From an uncultured Eubacteriales bacterium (GTDB lineage: Bacteria > Bacillota > Clostridia > Lachnospirales > Lachnospiraceae), in contig URMF01000035.1 in assembly GCA_900548855.1 (NCBI GenBank), positions 1 to 40,126 of the forward strand: DNA of 40,126 nt, in the 5' to 3' direction. The notes beneath the pieces are model-generated. The model saw only the letters and a list, made by a program, of their open reading frames with translations, made no database searches and was not told the origin of the DNA. Positions 32,510 to 39,461 of the stretch are shown piece by piece. The position numbers and the translations under genes are program-made. Every line of letters begins with the position of its first letter. Position 1 is the first letter of the stretch.

Positions 32510-33211
32510 TTATTTTTGTTCCTTCCCATCTCCTGCTGCTTCCGTTTTCTTTGCAAATATTTTGTTTTCATTTCCATGTATGAGCCGTACAATATTCGCC
32601 TTATGCCGGTAAAATGCCAGCGCCGCAAAAAGGAATATCACTATATAGCTTTCTATCAGCTCATTTCCCGCATAAGCAGTCTTTGTGACTGGATTGATAA
32701 TTCCTCCATGATATCCAAGAAAAATAAAGGATATGAAAAACAGGGTCACAACAATCAGGGAACCTAAGCTCACATACCGGGTAACTGCCACACATAGAAT
32801 AAATACCGCCAGACACAATACAATAATTCTCCAATCCAGCAGACCAAGAATAACTCCTGCTGTGGCGGCAATGCCTTTTCCACCCTGGAAATGCATAAAA
32901 AACGGAAAGTTATGTCCCACAACAACCCCAAGACCGGTCCATAATATCATGGGATACACGATTTCCGGAAAGAAAACCGTACCTATTATCCTTGCCAGCA
33001 CGCAAGCAGCAGTTGCCTTTAACAAATCCCCCAGGAACACCACCAGCCCTGCTTTCTTACCCAGTACCCGCAATGCATTGGTGGTTCCGGAATTGCCGCT
33101 GCCATGTTCCCTGATATCAATTCCATGCAGTTTTCCATAAATATAAGCAGTCTGAATCAATCCAAAACAGTAACCAATTATCATACAGAAAATACGCACT
33201 AAAATTTCCAT
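32510..33211 (-). CDS. plsY: Acyl-phosphate:glycerol-3-phosphate acyltransferase PlsY
   Basis: Integral membrane enzyme that puts the first acyl chain on glycerol-3-phosphate. The 233 residues have several hydrophobic spans and the three PlsY motifs: EHGSGNSGTTNALRVLG, the loop around KATAACVLA, and VGHNFPFFMHFQGGKGIA. A charged C-terminal tail (KKTEAAGDGKEQK) follows the last span. ATG 33211 is 7 nt after the der stop, with AAAGG inside the end of der. The frame is open further upstream within der, but those codons are not needed. Confidence 0.95.
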   Translation of the reverse strand: MEILVRIFCMIIGYCFGLIQTAYIYGKLHGIDIREHGSGNSGTTNALRVLGKKAGLVVFLGDLLKATAACVLARIIGTVFFPEIVYPMILWTGLGVVVGHNFPFFMHFQGGKGIAATAGVILGLLDWRIIVLCLAVFILCVAVTRYVSLGSLIVVTLFFISFIFLGYHGGIINPVTKTAYAGNELIESYIVIFLFAALAFYRHKANIVRLIHGNENKIFAKKTEAAGDGKEQK

Positions 33212-33218
33212 AATGCAA

Positions 33219-34544
33219 TCAACCTTTCTCTTTTCTTTCCCGGATAATAAATCGGAGAGGTGTTCCCTTAAATCCAAAAGCATCCCGGATACGATTCTCA
33301 ATATATCTTGTATAAGAAAAATGACTTAACTTCTTATCATTCACAAAAATAACAAAAGTCGGAGGCTTGACAGAAACCTCTGTCATATAATAAAGCCGTA
33401 GCTTTTTCCCCTTATCAGAAGGCGGCTCCTGCATGGCAACTGCCTCAGACAAAATCTCATTTAAAACGCCTGTTCCAACCCTTAAGGCATGGTTGTCAAT
33501 TACCATATCAATTAAATCGAACAGCTTTGACAGACGCTGTCCGGTTTTAGCAGAAATAAAAATTATCTCTGCATATGGCATAAAAGAAAGGATTCTCCTG
33601 ACCTCTTCTGTAAATTTATACACCGTCTTATCATTTTTTTCTATAGCATCCCATTTATTGACTGCAACAATCATACCTTTACCACGCTCATGGGCGATTC
33701 CGGCAATCTTGGCATCCTGCTCTGTAACGCCCTCCGTGGCATCAATCACCAGCACACACACATCTGCACGCTCCACCGCCGTTACTGTCCGGATAATGGA
33801 ATAGCGTTCGATATCCTCTTTTATTTTACTCTTCCGACGCAGTCCCGCCGTATCAATAAATACATACTCCCGCCCATCTCTTATAACCTCTGTATCAATA
33901 GCATCTCTTGTGGTTCCTGCAATATCGGAAACGATAACCCGGTCTTCCCCAAGCAGTTTATTGATAATTGAGCTTTTTCCTACATTTGGCTTACCGATGA
34001 TGGCAATCTTGGGACGTTCATCCTCATCCTCCCCACGAGCCTCTTCCGGGAAATGGGATACCACCTCATCCAGCATATCCCCAAGTCCAAGCTGGGAAGC
34101 TGCAGAAACCGGAAACGGATCTCCCAGTCCCAAATTATAAAACTCATAAACATCCGGCATAAACTTATCAAAATTATCCACTTTGTTTACTACTAATACA
34201 ACAGGCTTCCGGGAACGTCTCAACATATCTGCCACCTTATGGTCTGCATCCACAAGTCCCTGTCTTACATCCACCAAAAACATAATTACATCTGCAGTAT
34301 CCATGGCAATCTGTGCCTGGGCACGCATACTCTTAATAATAATATCTTCACTCTCCGGTTCAATACCTCCGGTATCAATCATCGTAAAATTATAATCCAG
34401 CCAATCCACATCCGCATAAATGCGGTCTCTTGTAACACCGGGAGTATCCTTAACAATAGATATCTTAGAGCCGGCCAGCACATTAAACAATGTAGATTTA
34501 CCTACATTGGGTCTTCCTACGATGGCAACAATTGGTTTACTCAT
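33219..34544 (-). CDS. der: Ribosome-assembly GTPase Der (EngA)
   Basis: Tandem-domain GTPase required for 50S subunit maturation. The 441 residues carry two G domains: VAIVGRPNVGKSTLFN, DTGGIE and VNKVD in the first, IAIIGKPNVGKSSIIN, DTAGLRRKSK and VNKWD in the second, and a C-terminal KH-like domain ending RFIIRERKEKG. AGGAGG lies 6 nt before ATG 34544; another ATG at 34550 directly abuts that site and is unlikely to be used. It leads the der-plsY-gpsA group. Confidence 0.97.
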   Translation of the reverse strand: MSKPIVAIVGRPNVGKSTLFNVLAGSKISIVKDTPGVTRDRIYADVDWLDYNFTMIDTGGIEPESEDIIIKSMRAQAQIAMDTADVIMFLVDVRQGLVDADHKVADMLRRSRKPVVLVVNKVDNFDKFMPDVYEFYNLGLGDPFPVSAASQLGLGDMLDEVVSHFPEEARGEDEDERPKIAIIGKPNVGKSSIINKLLGEDRVIVSDIAGTTRDAIDTEVIRDGREYVFIDTAGLRRKSKIKEDIERYSIIRTVTAVERADVCVLVIDATEGVTEQDAKIAGIAHERGKGMIVAVNKWDAIEKNDKTVYKFTEEVRRILSFMPYAEIIFISAKTGQRLSKLFDLIDMVIDNHALRVGTGVLNEILSEAVAMQEPPSDKGKKLRLYYMTEVSVKPPTFVIFVNDKKLSHFSYTRYIENRIRDAFGFKGTPLRFIIRERKEKG

Positions 34545-34620
34545 TGTCATCCTCCTTTTGCATTTATATACAAAAAATTCAGTGATTATTGAAAAAATCC
34601 GCCAATTTACAACTCTATCT

Positions 34621-34649
34621 AGTTTACAATAGAGAAAGTTATTTGTAAA
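34621..34649 (-). promoter_or_regulatory. Promoter of der, within an interleaved dyad
   Basis: TTTACA (34644-34649), a 17-bp spacer and TAAACT (34621-34626). The same bases belong to inverted repeats GTTTACA/TGTAAAC (34622-34628, 34644-34650) and ATAGAG/CTCTAT (34629-34634, 34651-34656) in ABA'B' order. Confidence 0.55.
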
Positions 34650-34668
34650 CCTCTATTTTGGGTAAAAA

Positions 34669-35520
34669 TTACTCTTTTATCATCATTACGCCGGCAAGAT
34701 TTCCCCGCATTCCATGACTTGCCCTGTGGGAAAAGAAGATGTCCGGATTGCAGCAGGTACAAAGGTCTGTCACATCAAGATGCTCCTTTGCAATGCCTGC
34801 CTCCAGCAACGTAATCTCACATGCCCGGTGAAGATTCAACTGGTATTTACCATTTTCTTTTGGATAAAGCAGCTCATCCCCAAAACCGGCTCCAAACACC
34901 TCGAGAAAACGAAGTGCCACATCCTCACTTACTTCATAGCATTGCTGGCAGATGGAGGGTGCTATGGCACATACGATATCCTGTGGACGGCTGCCATATT
35001 CCCTTTCCATACAGGAAACCATTTTCGCCCCGATACGCTCTACCGTGCCACGCCAGCCGGAATGCGCCATTGCAATCACTTTTTTTACCGGGTCAAAGAA
35101 AAACAATGGCACACAGTCTGCATAAAAGGTTATAATGGGAATACCCGGCTCGTCTGTCACAAGTCCATCTATTTCCTTGATATCGCTTTCCTTAATAATC
35201 CCTTTACCACAGTCTGCCTTTGTCACTTTATGAAAATTTGTCCGATGCACCTGGTCTGAAAACACAAGCCTTTCCTCATCATAGCCTAATGCTTTCGCAA
35301 ACCGCCGGTGGTTTTCTATTACATTTTCCCTGTCATCTCCCCTTGTAAAGCTGAGATTCATTGAAGATAAATGCTCCCTGGACACACCGCCTAACCGGGT
35401 AGAAAAGCCATGGACAAGTTCTTTATCATACACAGACAATTTGGGAAATGTAATATAAGATACTCCATTTTTTTCGTTTACATTACAGGTATGTTTATCG
35501 TTAATATATTTAAGCTTCAT
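34669..35520 (-). CDS. pgeF: PgeF/YfiH-family multicopper-oxidase-like (laccase-domain) protein
   Basis: The family has been described as peptidoglycan-editing and as a purine nucleoside phosphorylase or adenosine deaminase. The 283 residues have the metal-site motifs: ADCVPLFFFDPVKKVIAMAHSGWRGTVERI (Cys and His), CAIAPSICQQCYEV (Cys) and FFSHRASHGMRGNLAGVMMI (His). The N-terminal 35 residues before VHGFSTRLGGVS are somewhat longer than minimal. It lies downstream of yraN by 84 nt and upstream of der by 124 nt. Which activity it has cannot be told from sequence. Confidence 0.92.
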   Translation of the reverse strand: MKLKYINDKHTCNVNEKNGVSYITFPKLSVYDKELVHGFSTRLGGVSREHLSSMNLSFTRGDDRENVIENHRRFAKALGYDEERLVFSDQVHRTNFHKVTKADCGKGIIKESDIKEIDGLVTDEPGIPIITFYADCVPLFFFDPVKKVIAMAHSGWRGTVERIGAKMVSCMEREYGSRPQDIVCAIAPSICQQCYEVSEDVALRFLEVFGAGFGDELLYPKENGKYQLNLHRACEITLLEAGIAKEHLDVTDLCTCCNPDIFFSHRASHGMRGNLAGVMMIKE

Positions 35521-35604
35521 TCCATATCCTCTTTTCTGCCATCATAAATTATGCATCCTTCTGCCACAGCCCTAAAATTCCACTGTTCCCAGGCACAGCT
35601 TTCC

Positions 35605-35970
35605 CTACACCTGAAATGTAAATGCATTCTTATAATATGTGATTTTATTTTTCAGTACGCTTGCCACATCAAAACGCACCGGCGTAAATTCCCCCAGATT
35701 ATGGCTATATAAATAATACCTTGCCGCCCTGCTAATCCGTCTCTGCTTGGCAATTCCCACCGCTTCTGCTGGAAAGCCACATTTTTCTGAATTACGGTAT
35801 TTCACCTCCACAAACACATAATAACCCGCATCCTTGGCGATAATGTCAATTTCCCCCTGTTTGCAACGGTAATTCATTTCTAAAATTTCAAAGCCATGCG
35901 CTGCCAGATATTCCTTTACAGCCTGCTCTATGCTGGCACCCAGCTTCCGCTTATTTTTCTCCTGTGTCAT
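35605..35970 (-). CDS. yraN: YraN/UPF0102 family nuclease-like protein
   Basis: A 121-residue protein with the PD-(D/E)XK-like core: LGASIEQAVKEYLAAHGFEILEMNYRCKQGEIDIIAKD (Glu and Asp) and YYVFVEVKYRNSEKCG (E-x-K). Its function is not established; it often lies by rnhB or wall genes. ATG 35970 has GAGTATTGGG just upstream, not a strong site. It sits 41 nt after the FlhB-like gene. Confidence 0.93.
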   Translation of the reverse strand: MTQEKNKRKLGASIEQAVKEYLAAHGFEILEMNYRCKQGEIDIIAKDAGYYVFVEVKYRNSEKCGFPAEAVGIAKQRRISRAARYYLYSHNLGEFTPVRFDVASVLKNKITYYKNAFTFQV

Positions 35971-36011
35971 CCCAATACTCTAATCCAATCTGTACAATAA
36001 ATTATCTATCC

Positions 36012-36299
36012 CTATCGGATTATTTTGCTCTTAATCCGGTCCATTTTATCCACATAAACTAAAATTTCTGCCACTACCCCATATAGCTCCGGCGGAATCA
36101 TATCTCCAATCTCTAATTTCAGCAGGGTATCTGCAAGCCCCTCGTCTTCGTAGGTTGCCACATCCGCTTCCTTTGCCCTTTCAATAATCCGGTCTGCAAC
36201 CACACCCTGACCGGAAGCAACCACCTGTGGTGCCTCATTGTTGGGGTCATAGGTTAATGCCACTGCCTTTTTTTTCTTCTTGGGCTCCTTCTCTGTCAT
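36012..36299 (-). CDS. FlhB/YscU C-terminal-like small protein (YlqH type)
   Basis: A 95-residue protein corresponding only to the cytoplasmic C-terminal domain of FlhB/EscU export-gate proteins: basic start KKKKKAVALTYDPNNEAPQVVASGQG, then VADRIIERAKEADV and DEGLADTLLKLEIGDMIPPELYGVVAEILVYV. The membrane part is absent, and the autocleavage NPTH motif is replaced (YDPNN). B. subtilis ylqH has the same form and also lies next to a FliK-like gene (ylqG). The function of this family is unknown; no other flagellar gene is in the window. Confidence 0.9.
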   Translation of the reverse strand: MTEKEPKKKKKAVALTYDPNNEAPQVVASGQGVVADRIIERAKEADVATYEDEGLADTLLKLEIGDMIPPELYGVVAEILVYVDKMDRIKSKIIR

Positions 36300-36317
36300 T
36301 TTCCTTCCTCCAATCTA

Positions 36318-38036
36318 CTATGTTCTCGCATCAAAGGTATATCTTTTTATGCTCCGTTCTGCATTTTCATCAATAATCTCATCCACCACTTTATTGATCG
36401 TTTCCTGCGGCTGTCGTTTCACCACTTCATTGGTCAGGGAAAATCCCCGGTCTGCCAGCTGCTTTGCCAGCTGGTTCATATTTCCAGCTACGATATCTAC
36501 GCTTTCCTGGTCATTTAAATAAAATCTTGCATTCACATTTGTTCCTGTCAGGGTCACCTTAATATCTGTCTGCCCCAGGTAATCCATATCCAGATGCAGC
36601 ATGACGCTGATATCATCCTTTTTTTGGGCAAGCTTACGCTTATCCGCATAGACATAAAGCTCCGAATTTGCATTCTGGTTTGAAAGCTTTAAGGGCATCT
36701 GCGCATATATCATCTGATGGTTCAGCTGCTCCATAAACTGCATATTCTGGCGCATATTCTGGAAATTCTGATTAAAATTCTTAGTATCACCGCCCTTTGC
36801 AGAAACCGCCTCCTCAAATGCCCTGCCCTGTTTTAATATCTTGTCATATAACGCATCAATTTCCTTTGGATTTTTCATCTCCTTAGGATTCAATGCCCAG
36901 TTTTTCCGGATTACATCTGCGAACATTTTTCTAAATTCACTGGATTCCAGCAAATTCCGGACTGCCGTATCACTGGCATGATTGCTGCCCAATGCCTGTG
37001 TCATATTTTTAAGCAGCTCCTCCGGGGAAGAAGCCTGCTTATATATACTCTGAATTTGTTCTTCTGAAATTCCTGCTTTTTGCAGCATACCCGTCAAATG
37101 GGCAGTTTCCTCCTTTGTAAGACCTGTCTGCTCTGCAAACTGGGATAGCTCAGCCGTTTTCCCTTCTGCCATTCTTTTATCAGAAATAACAGTACTGTCT
37201 TGTCCCTCTTCATTTAACCCGGATATTATTTCGCCCTCTGCTGCATACCTTCCATTTGCACCCTCTGTCAAAGCTTCTCCACCCTCCGACATTCCTTCCA
37301 TTACCGCTTCCGAACCATTCATCTCGTTTAATGCACTGTCATCCGGCAGAAACATATCCAATATTTCATTTGCTACAGACAATAGAGAAGTTCCCGATGC
37401 ATCTGCAGAAAATGCATCGGAAAATGATGCCATACTTTCTGCTGTACCGGCAATATCACCACTCAGCTGATGGCTGTAATTCTGGTATCTCTCATATTGT
37501 GCAATATTAGCTTCCGTGACCGGGATATTCATTTTATTTAAGGCCGCCAGCGTCTGCATGGACACACCCGGAAATTTCATACTTTGAGATAAAAGCTTCA
37601 CCATACTGTTTTTATCCACCGGCATTCCCGCCTCCATCAACTCCTTCGCCGCAGAAAAATTCTTTTCCGTAGGGGATAAGCCCGCCATATCCAATGCCTT
37701 TTCCAGAACCTGTGTCTGGGCGGTATACAGGGAATCAAACATTGGCTGAATCAGAATCTGGCTGACAGTATTCTCCTTTACCGAGAATAAAAGCTGGTCA
37801 CCAACACCTAACTCCACTCCTCCCTGCAGTCTGGCAGATAGCTTCGCCTGGTTATCCAGTGCAATCGTAACCTTTTCTCCCGTAATATCTAAAATCTCCC
37901 CTTTAAATACAGTTCCTTCCTTGAACCCGGATATATCTGCGGAGGACTGTTCCGGATTTGCTCTGGAATTCTCCGCTTTTACATTTTCCTGTAAATGCAT
38001 ATCATAACTGCCTAAAATTCTGTTTCCAATCTGCAT
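36318..38036 (-). CDS. FliK-like (YlqG-type) protein with hook-length-control C-terminal domain
   Basis: A 572-residue protein, mostly Gln, Asn, Ser and Met-rich coil without a signal peptide. The N-terminus has an OB-like stretch (FKGEILDITGEKVTIALDNQAKLSARL), and the C-terminal ~110 residues resemble the Flg_hook/FliK domain (LHLDMDYLGQTDIKVTLTGTNVNARFYL, QLAKQLADRGFSL). True FliK measures the flagellar hook and talks to FlhB; here the partner would be the orphan FlhB C-domain encoded 18 nt downstream. AGGAGG precedes ATG 38036. Only 31 nt separate the start from a 272-bp inverted-repeat element, leaving little room for a promoter outside it. Confidence 0.85.
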   Translation of the reverse strand: MQIGNRILGSYDMHLQENVKAENSRANPEQSSADISGFKEGTVFKGEILDITGEKVTIALDNQAKLSARLQGGVELGVGDQLLFSVKENTVSQILIQPMFDSLYTAQTQVLEKALDMAGLSPTEKNFSAAKELMEAGMPVDKNSMVKLLSQSMKFPGVSMQTLAALNKMNIPVTEANIAQYERYQNYSHQLSGDIAGTAESMASFSDAFSADASGTSLLSVANEILDMFLPDDSALNEMNGSEAVMEGMSEGGEALTEGANGRYAAEGEIISGLNEEGQDSTVISDKRMAEGKTAELSQFAEQTGLTKEETAHLTGMLQKAGISEEQIQSIYKQASSPEELLKNMTQALGSNHASDTAVRNLLESSEFRKMFADVIRKNWALNPKEMKNPKEIDALYDKILKQGRAFEEAVSAKGGDTKNFNQNFQNMRQNMQFMEQLNHQMIYAQMPLKLSNQNANSELYVYADKRKLAQKKDDISVMLHLDMDYLGQTDIKVTLTGTNVNARFYLNDQESVDIVAGNMNQLAKQLADRGFSLTNEVVKRQPQETINKVVDEIIDENAERSIKRYTFDART

Positions 38037-38067
38037 ACAAATCCTCCTCTCCTTTCTTATTACTTAT

Positions 38068-38339
38068 TAGGTAATTGCAAAACTCATTATTTCAAAATGT
38101 GAGTTGTGCAAATGTAACAAATTTATGTTTGTAGGACATTTGAGAACGCCAGTGGTTGCATTGAGTACTTAGCGAGGTGTTTTCGAGCTTAGTACGAAAG
38201 TACACCTGCACACTTAGTGTGCAGAGTGTTACATTGCTTAGCACTGCTGCGTTCTCAATTAAGTGCAAACGGTCCAGAAAACATATTTGTTACATTTGTA
38301 CAACGTTCGGCTTCAAAAACAGAGTTTCGCAATTACCTA
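38068..38339. repeat. Miniature inverted-repeat element, copy 2 (between fliK-like and araC genes)
   Basis: A 272-bp non-coding element. Ends TAGGTAATTGCAAAACT (38068-38084) and the complement of TAGGTAATTGCGAAACT (38323-38339) match in 16 of 17 positions. Subterminal repeats GTTGTGCAAATGTAACAAAT and its near complement (38283-38303 region), GAGAACGC arms, and central hairpins GTACTTAGC/GCTTAGTAC and GCACACTTAGTGTGC give a branched palindrome. Only the ends and the first GTTGTGCAA resemble copy 1; the cores differ. The last three bases form the stop codon of the araC-type gene. Confidence 0.85.
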
Positions 38340-39038
38340 CTCCTCACCATACCGGGCTGCAAATTGTTTTGGCGTCATACCGGTAAACCGTTTAAATTCC
38401 CTGTGAAAATGAGACTGGTCCGCATATCCAAGCTGCTCTGCCGTACTTGCGAAGCTCTGTTCCGGTACCTCCAGCATCCGGTCAACTGCATAACAGAGCC
38501 GGATGAACTGACAAAACCGCTTTGGTCCACAGGAAAAACATCTATAAAATAAACGTTGCAGCTGACGGGAGGTATAGCCAAATTCTGCCGCAATTTCCTC
38601 TACTGCGGTAACCCCCTTTGCCTCCACAATTTGCTTTACCGCATAGCAGACAAGGGGATGGACTGATTTTACCTGTATTTTCTGCACAAGCTGGCGGCTG
38701 CACTGCTTTGCCCGCTCTTCCCAAACGGAAACGGCTTCCAGCTGTTCCATCCATTCCACCACTTCCTCCACCTCATAATCACATTGATAAAATGCACTAA
38801 TATGGATTCCAAATAATCTTTCTCCTGCCAGCTCCAGTTTTTTTATCTGGTTGGTATCTGGCAGGCAATACAGCTCCTTCCGGTTTGCATCCCACAATAA
38901 ATCCACACCACCATTAGGAATATATACTACCTCTCCCTCCGGCACCATTTCATAGCAGTAACAATCTGCATATTGCTCTATACTGTGCTGGTGGTAGCTG
39001 TTTTTATTCTGTGCAAATACCGGCTGCTGCAATATCAC
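38337..39038 (-). CDS. AraC-family transcriptional regulator
   Basis: A 233-residue regulator with an N-terminal sensing region (CYEMVPEGEVVYIPNGGVDLLWD, related to the DUF6597-type domain) and a C-terminal double helix-turn-helix (VTAVEEIAAEFGYTSRQLQRLFYRCFSCGPKRFCQFIRL and QLGYADQSHFHREFKRFTGMTPKQFAARY). Its target and ligand are unknown; candidates are the fliK-like gene downstream or the divergently placed amt. The start is GTG 39038 with AAAGGAG upstream; TTG 39032 is possible. The stop TAG is contributed by the terminal repeat of element copy 2, and a truncated repeat copy lies 27 bp upstream. Confidence 0.9.
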   Translation of the reverse strand: MILQQPVFAQNKNSYHQHSIEQYADCYCYEMVPEGEVVYIPNGGVDLLWDANRKELYCLPDTNQIKKLELAGERLFGIHISAFYQCDYEVEEVVEWMEQLEAVSVWEERAKQCSRQLVQKIQVKSVHPLVCYAVKQIVEAKGVTAVEEIAAEFGYTSRQLQRLFYRCFSCGPKRFCQFIRLCYAVDRMLEVPEQSFASTAEQLGYADQSHFHREFKRFTGMTPKQFAARYGEE

Positions 39039-39065
39039 CCGCTCCTTTCAATTCCTCTCCTTCAT

Positions 39066-39107
39066 TAGGCAATTGCGAAACTCCCTATTTTCGAAAGCAT
39101 AGTTGTT
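39066..39107. repeat. Truncated inverted-repeat element, copy 3
   Basis: TAGGCAATTGCGAAACT (39066-39082) followed by an ATTTTC and AGTTGT pattern like the left arm of copy 1. No matching right end is found before amt, so this is a remnant of one end only. Confidence 0.65.
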
Positions 39108-39208
39108 TATTCCTTTTATTTTACCACAAAACTTAACTATATTAATTAAATACTTGCTTATTTACAAAAATTTTTTTCACTCTGTCCTAAAAAAATCCAT
39201 TTTTCCTA
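39108..39208. other. AT-rich gap with no recognised feature
   Basis: About 100 bp between the repeat remnant and the plus-strand promoter. It is very AT-rich. I see no gene, terminator or clear dyad. Confidence 0.5.
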
Positions 39209-39236
39209 TTGACAATTTAAGAATCTTAAGTATAAT
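39209..39236 (+). promoter_or_regulatory. SigA-type promoter of the amt leader
   Basis: TTGACA (39209-39214), a 16-bp spacer and TATAAT (39231-39236), both perfect consensus. The start would be near 39243, only about 12 nt before a terminator hairpin. Confidence 0.8.
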
Positions 39237-39254
39237 AGGTTAAGTATTGAGAGC

Positions 39255-39293
39255 AAAGGTGCTTCGCAATGAACTTGCGGGGCACCTTTTTTT
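39255..39293 (+). terminator. First terminator in the amt leader
   Basis: AAAGGTGC(TT)CGCAA, loop TGAAC, TTGCG(GG)GCACCTTT gives a continuous 15-bp stem with two T-G pairs, followed by a T-run. It would end a transcript of about 50 nt unless antitermination occurs. Confidence 0.85.
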
Positions 39294-39461
39294 ATCTTAT
39301 GAATACTTTATCTATATGTTTCATAAGATATACTGCTTAACTTTATAATGAGGGTTTCCCCCACGAGACAAAGGCGTCTGATTATCATTTCATAAAGGTA
39401 AAAATACTTTTAAGAATGATGCAGAGGTCTTTTTTTAATACTTTTTTAGGAGGTGTGTGTT
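39294..39461 (+). promoter_or_regulatory. amt leader with second attenuator and ANTAR-like hairpin
   Basis: In order: a 10-bp hairpin ATCTTATGAA/TTCATAAGAT (39294-39329); a small GGG-TTT-CCC hairpin; AGAC-AAAGGC-GTCT (39366-39379), a hexaloop with A first and G fourth; then a terminator using TCTG/ATCATT with AATGAT/AGA and AGAC with a second GTCT (39427-39430), followed by seven T. The two GTCT copies compete for AGAC, so the hexaloop and the terminator are mutually exclusive. A TATAAT at 39344-39349 could also be a second promoter. AGGAGG precedes the amt ATG. Confidence 0.6.

Noticed and set aside
39294..39461. Known metabolite riboswitch in the amt leader
   Set aside because: I compared it from memory with TPP, FMN, purine, glycine, fluoride and guanidine patterns and saw no match; the ANTAR-like reading is only a candidate.
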